From a virus, in IMG/VR virus record IMGVR_UViG_3300037674_000248, positions 1 to 31,211 of that record: a stretch of 31,211 nucleotides of DNA; one strand, written 5' to 3'. The notes beneath the pieces were generated by a model. That model was given only the letters and a program-made list of their open reading frames with translations. It had not been told where the DNA came from and made no database searches. The position numbers and the translations under genes were made by a program. Below are positions 30,349-31,211 of this stretch, piece after piece; within the stretch, counting starts at the first letter, position 1; every line of letters begins with the position of its first letter.

Positions 30349-30834
30349 ATGCACCCAGCCAATACCATTAAGGTATGCGGTGGACTAGCAAAACAACGAG
30401 CGATAGCTACAGATGTTGCAGCCCATTGTATAGAAAGTTTACTACCTAGACACAGAACTCTATGGCTCGAGATTGAATTCCGTAATCTTGGGCGAGACAA
30501 CGTGCTAGGATATTGTTATAAAACTGATCATCACATATACACATTAGAATTAGATAAATTCCAAAGGGTTTATGATCTTATTCTCACCACGTGTCATGAA
30601 ATGGTTCATGTCAAGCAAGGTGTGAGGAAAGAACTTACAGAAAGTCATTTAAAACAGTTTTGGAAAGGTGTAGAACATCCTGATAGAGAAGCAAACCACG
30701 TTGGGCCTAAACAACCATGGGAACGTGAAGCTTGGGATATGCAAGAGGAGTTGGCTCATTCCTATATAAGGAATACAGGCAATAGTGTGAGATATGTTAA
30801 ATCAGTGGAAGAACGATGCATGGAATTATATTAG
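30349..30834 (+). CDS. HExxH zinc metallopeptidase-like protein (161 aa)
   Basis: AGAGGA before the ATG. L-I-L-T-T-C-H-E-M-V-H-V-K-Q carries H83-E84-x-x-H87, the zinc-binding HExxH helix; W-E-R-E-A-W-D-M-Q-E-E-L (124-135) supplies a likely third ligand (E125 or E127) about 40 residues later. Small single-domain proteins of this plan are SprT-like or other phage metalloproteases and could process virion or host proteins. The rest of the fold (Y-T-L-E-L-D-K) is consistent with a short beta sheet before the helix. Its end overlaps the next gene by 19 bases. Confidence 0.75.
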   Translation: MHPANTIKVCGGLAKQRAIATDVAAHCIESLLPRHRTLWLEIEFRNLGRDNVLGYCYKTDHHIYTLELDKFQRVYDLILTTCHEMVHVKQGVRKELTESHLKQFWKGVEHPDREANHVGPKQPWEREAWDMQEELAHSYIRNTGNSVRYVKSVEERCMELY

Positions 30835-31211
30835 GCGGACACTTAGAACGCGAAGACACAAGCGAATCTAGGAATCAACTAACCCGTCAAGAGGAAAAGG
30901 ACAAGCCAGACTACTGGCCTAGTATCAAACGTTCAGCAGGTGGACATAGGATAGCCACATGGATAAGAGAACATGACTGGGATATAGAAGTTATAGACTT
31001 TTGGCCTGCCTGGAGTCGTGAAGAACTCGTAGAACTATTCGAAAAGAGAGTAAGAAAAGACACAGTTTGGGTGGGCTTGTCTGCTATGTTTCCACTAGGT
31101 GGATCAGGCATAAAGAATCAGAACAAAGTGTTAGAGATCATGGATAATATACAACATCTTAGGACACTCTATCCTGACCTAGTCTTTATAGGAGGCTCAC
31201 AAAACATATCA
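30816..31211 (+). CDS. B12-binding/radical-SAM-like protein, 3' partial
   Basis: ATG 30816 with GGAAG four bases before; open through the window edge (132 codons). The visible part has an alternating alpha/beta plan: G-I-I-L-G-G-H-L-E, a segment with R-S-A-G-G-H-R-I-A-T-W-I, D-I-E-V-I-D-F-W, V-W-V-G-L-S-A-M-F-P, and P-D-L-V-F-I-G-G-S-Q-N, the order of a cobalamin-binding-like Rossmann domain that precedes a radical SAM core in marine phage and bacterial proteins. The diagnostic C-x3-C-x2-C lies beyond the edge, so the radical-SAM part is expectation only. Confidence 0.6.
   Translation, partial: MHGIILGGHLEREDTSESRNQLTRQEEKDKPDYWPSIKRSAGGHRIATWIREHDWDIEVIDFWPAWSREELVELFEKRVRKDTVWVGLSAMFPLGGSGIKNQNKVLEIMDNIQHLRTLYPDLVFIGGSQNIS

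Noticed and set aside
1-31211. CRISPR arrays, insertion sequences, integrase or attachment sites
   Set aside because: I saw no regularly spaced direct repeats, transposase or integrase motifs, or terminal inverted repeats; the tRNA gene has no adjacent integrase.

Overview
The window reads as a contiguous piece of a tailed, T4-like (myovirus) bacteriophage genome, AT-rich and almost fully coding. Supporting signs are a T4 gp61-type primase, a T4 RNase H-type flap nuclease, TATAAATA late promoters, short overlapping genes (ATGA and TAATG junctions) and small protein families I know from marine T4-like phages of cyanobacteria and pelagic alphaproteobacteria. The host is inferred only: a Gram-negative bacterium (an o-spanin lipoprotein is present), probably a marine alphaproteobacterium. 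The standard genetic code is used (TAA, TAG and TGA stops all appear).

Layout. 1-1949: small early-type genes, a cytidylyltransferase-like enzyme and a GT-A glycosyltransferase. 1945-11811: a late block, with a His-rich ligase-like protein and a His-rich nucleotidyltransferase, an overlapping spanin pair, two giant Lys-rich proteins each behind a TATAAATA promoter, two small virion-type proteins, two conserved phage proteins and a coiled-coil membrane protein. 11834-22906: a sigma-70-type promoter with a palindromic spacer opens a replication and metabolism run: primase, 2OG-Fe(II) oxygenase-like protein, NrdA, sulfotransferase-like protein, small membrane protein, QueC-like PP-loop enzyme, NrdB, zinc ribbon, cupin, GIY-YIG-like protein, a large coiled-coil membrane protein, a methyltransferase and a GT10-like glycosyltransferase. 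22911-25905: a second sigma-70-type promoter, a conserved phage protein, tRNA-His(GTG), RNase H/FEN nuclease, a HeH-domain membrane protein and a DUF6433-like protein.

25898-28725 is a strand-switched, three-gene module with its own near-consensus promoter: an unknown 464-aa protein (possible PD-(D/E)XK nuclease), an SGNH-hydrolase-like protein and a NUMOD3-type protein. An 85-bp divergent region separates it from a rightward lipase behind a late promoter, followed by a 56-aa membrane protein. After another sigma-70-type promoter (29808) come two small genes, an HExxH metalloprotease-like protein, and the start of a B12-binding/radical-SAM-like protein cut by the window edge.

Promoter types sort by gene class. 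Exact TATAAATA boxes stand before virion, lysis and lipase genes; TTGAxx-N17-xATAAT promoters stand before replication and accessory genes. The most unusual observations are the roughly 10% histidine content of two adjacent late nucleotidyl-transfer-fold proteins in a window that also carries tRNA-His, late promoters whose predicted start site falls on the ATG, and the minus-strand module. All names rest on motif reading without database searches.
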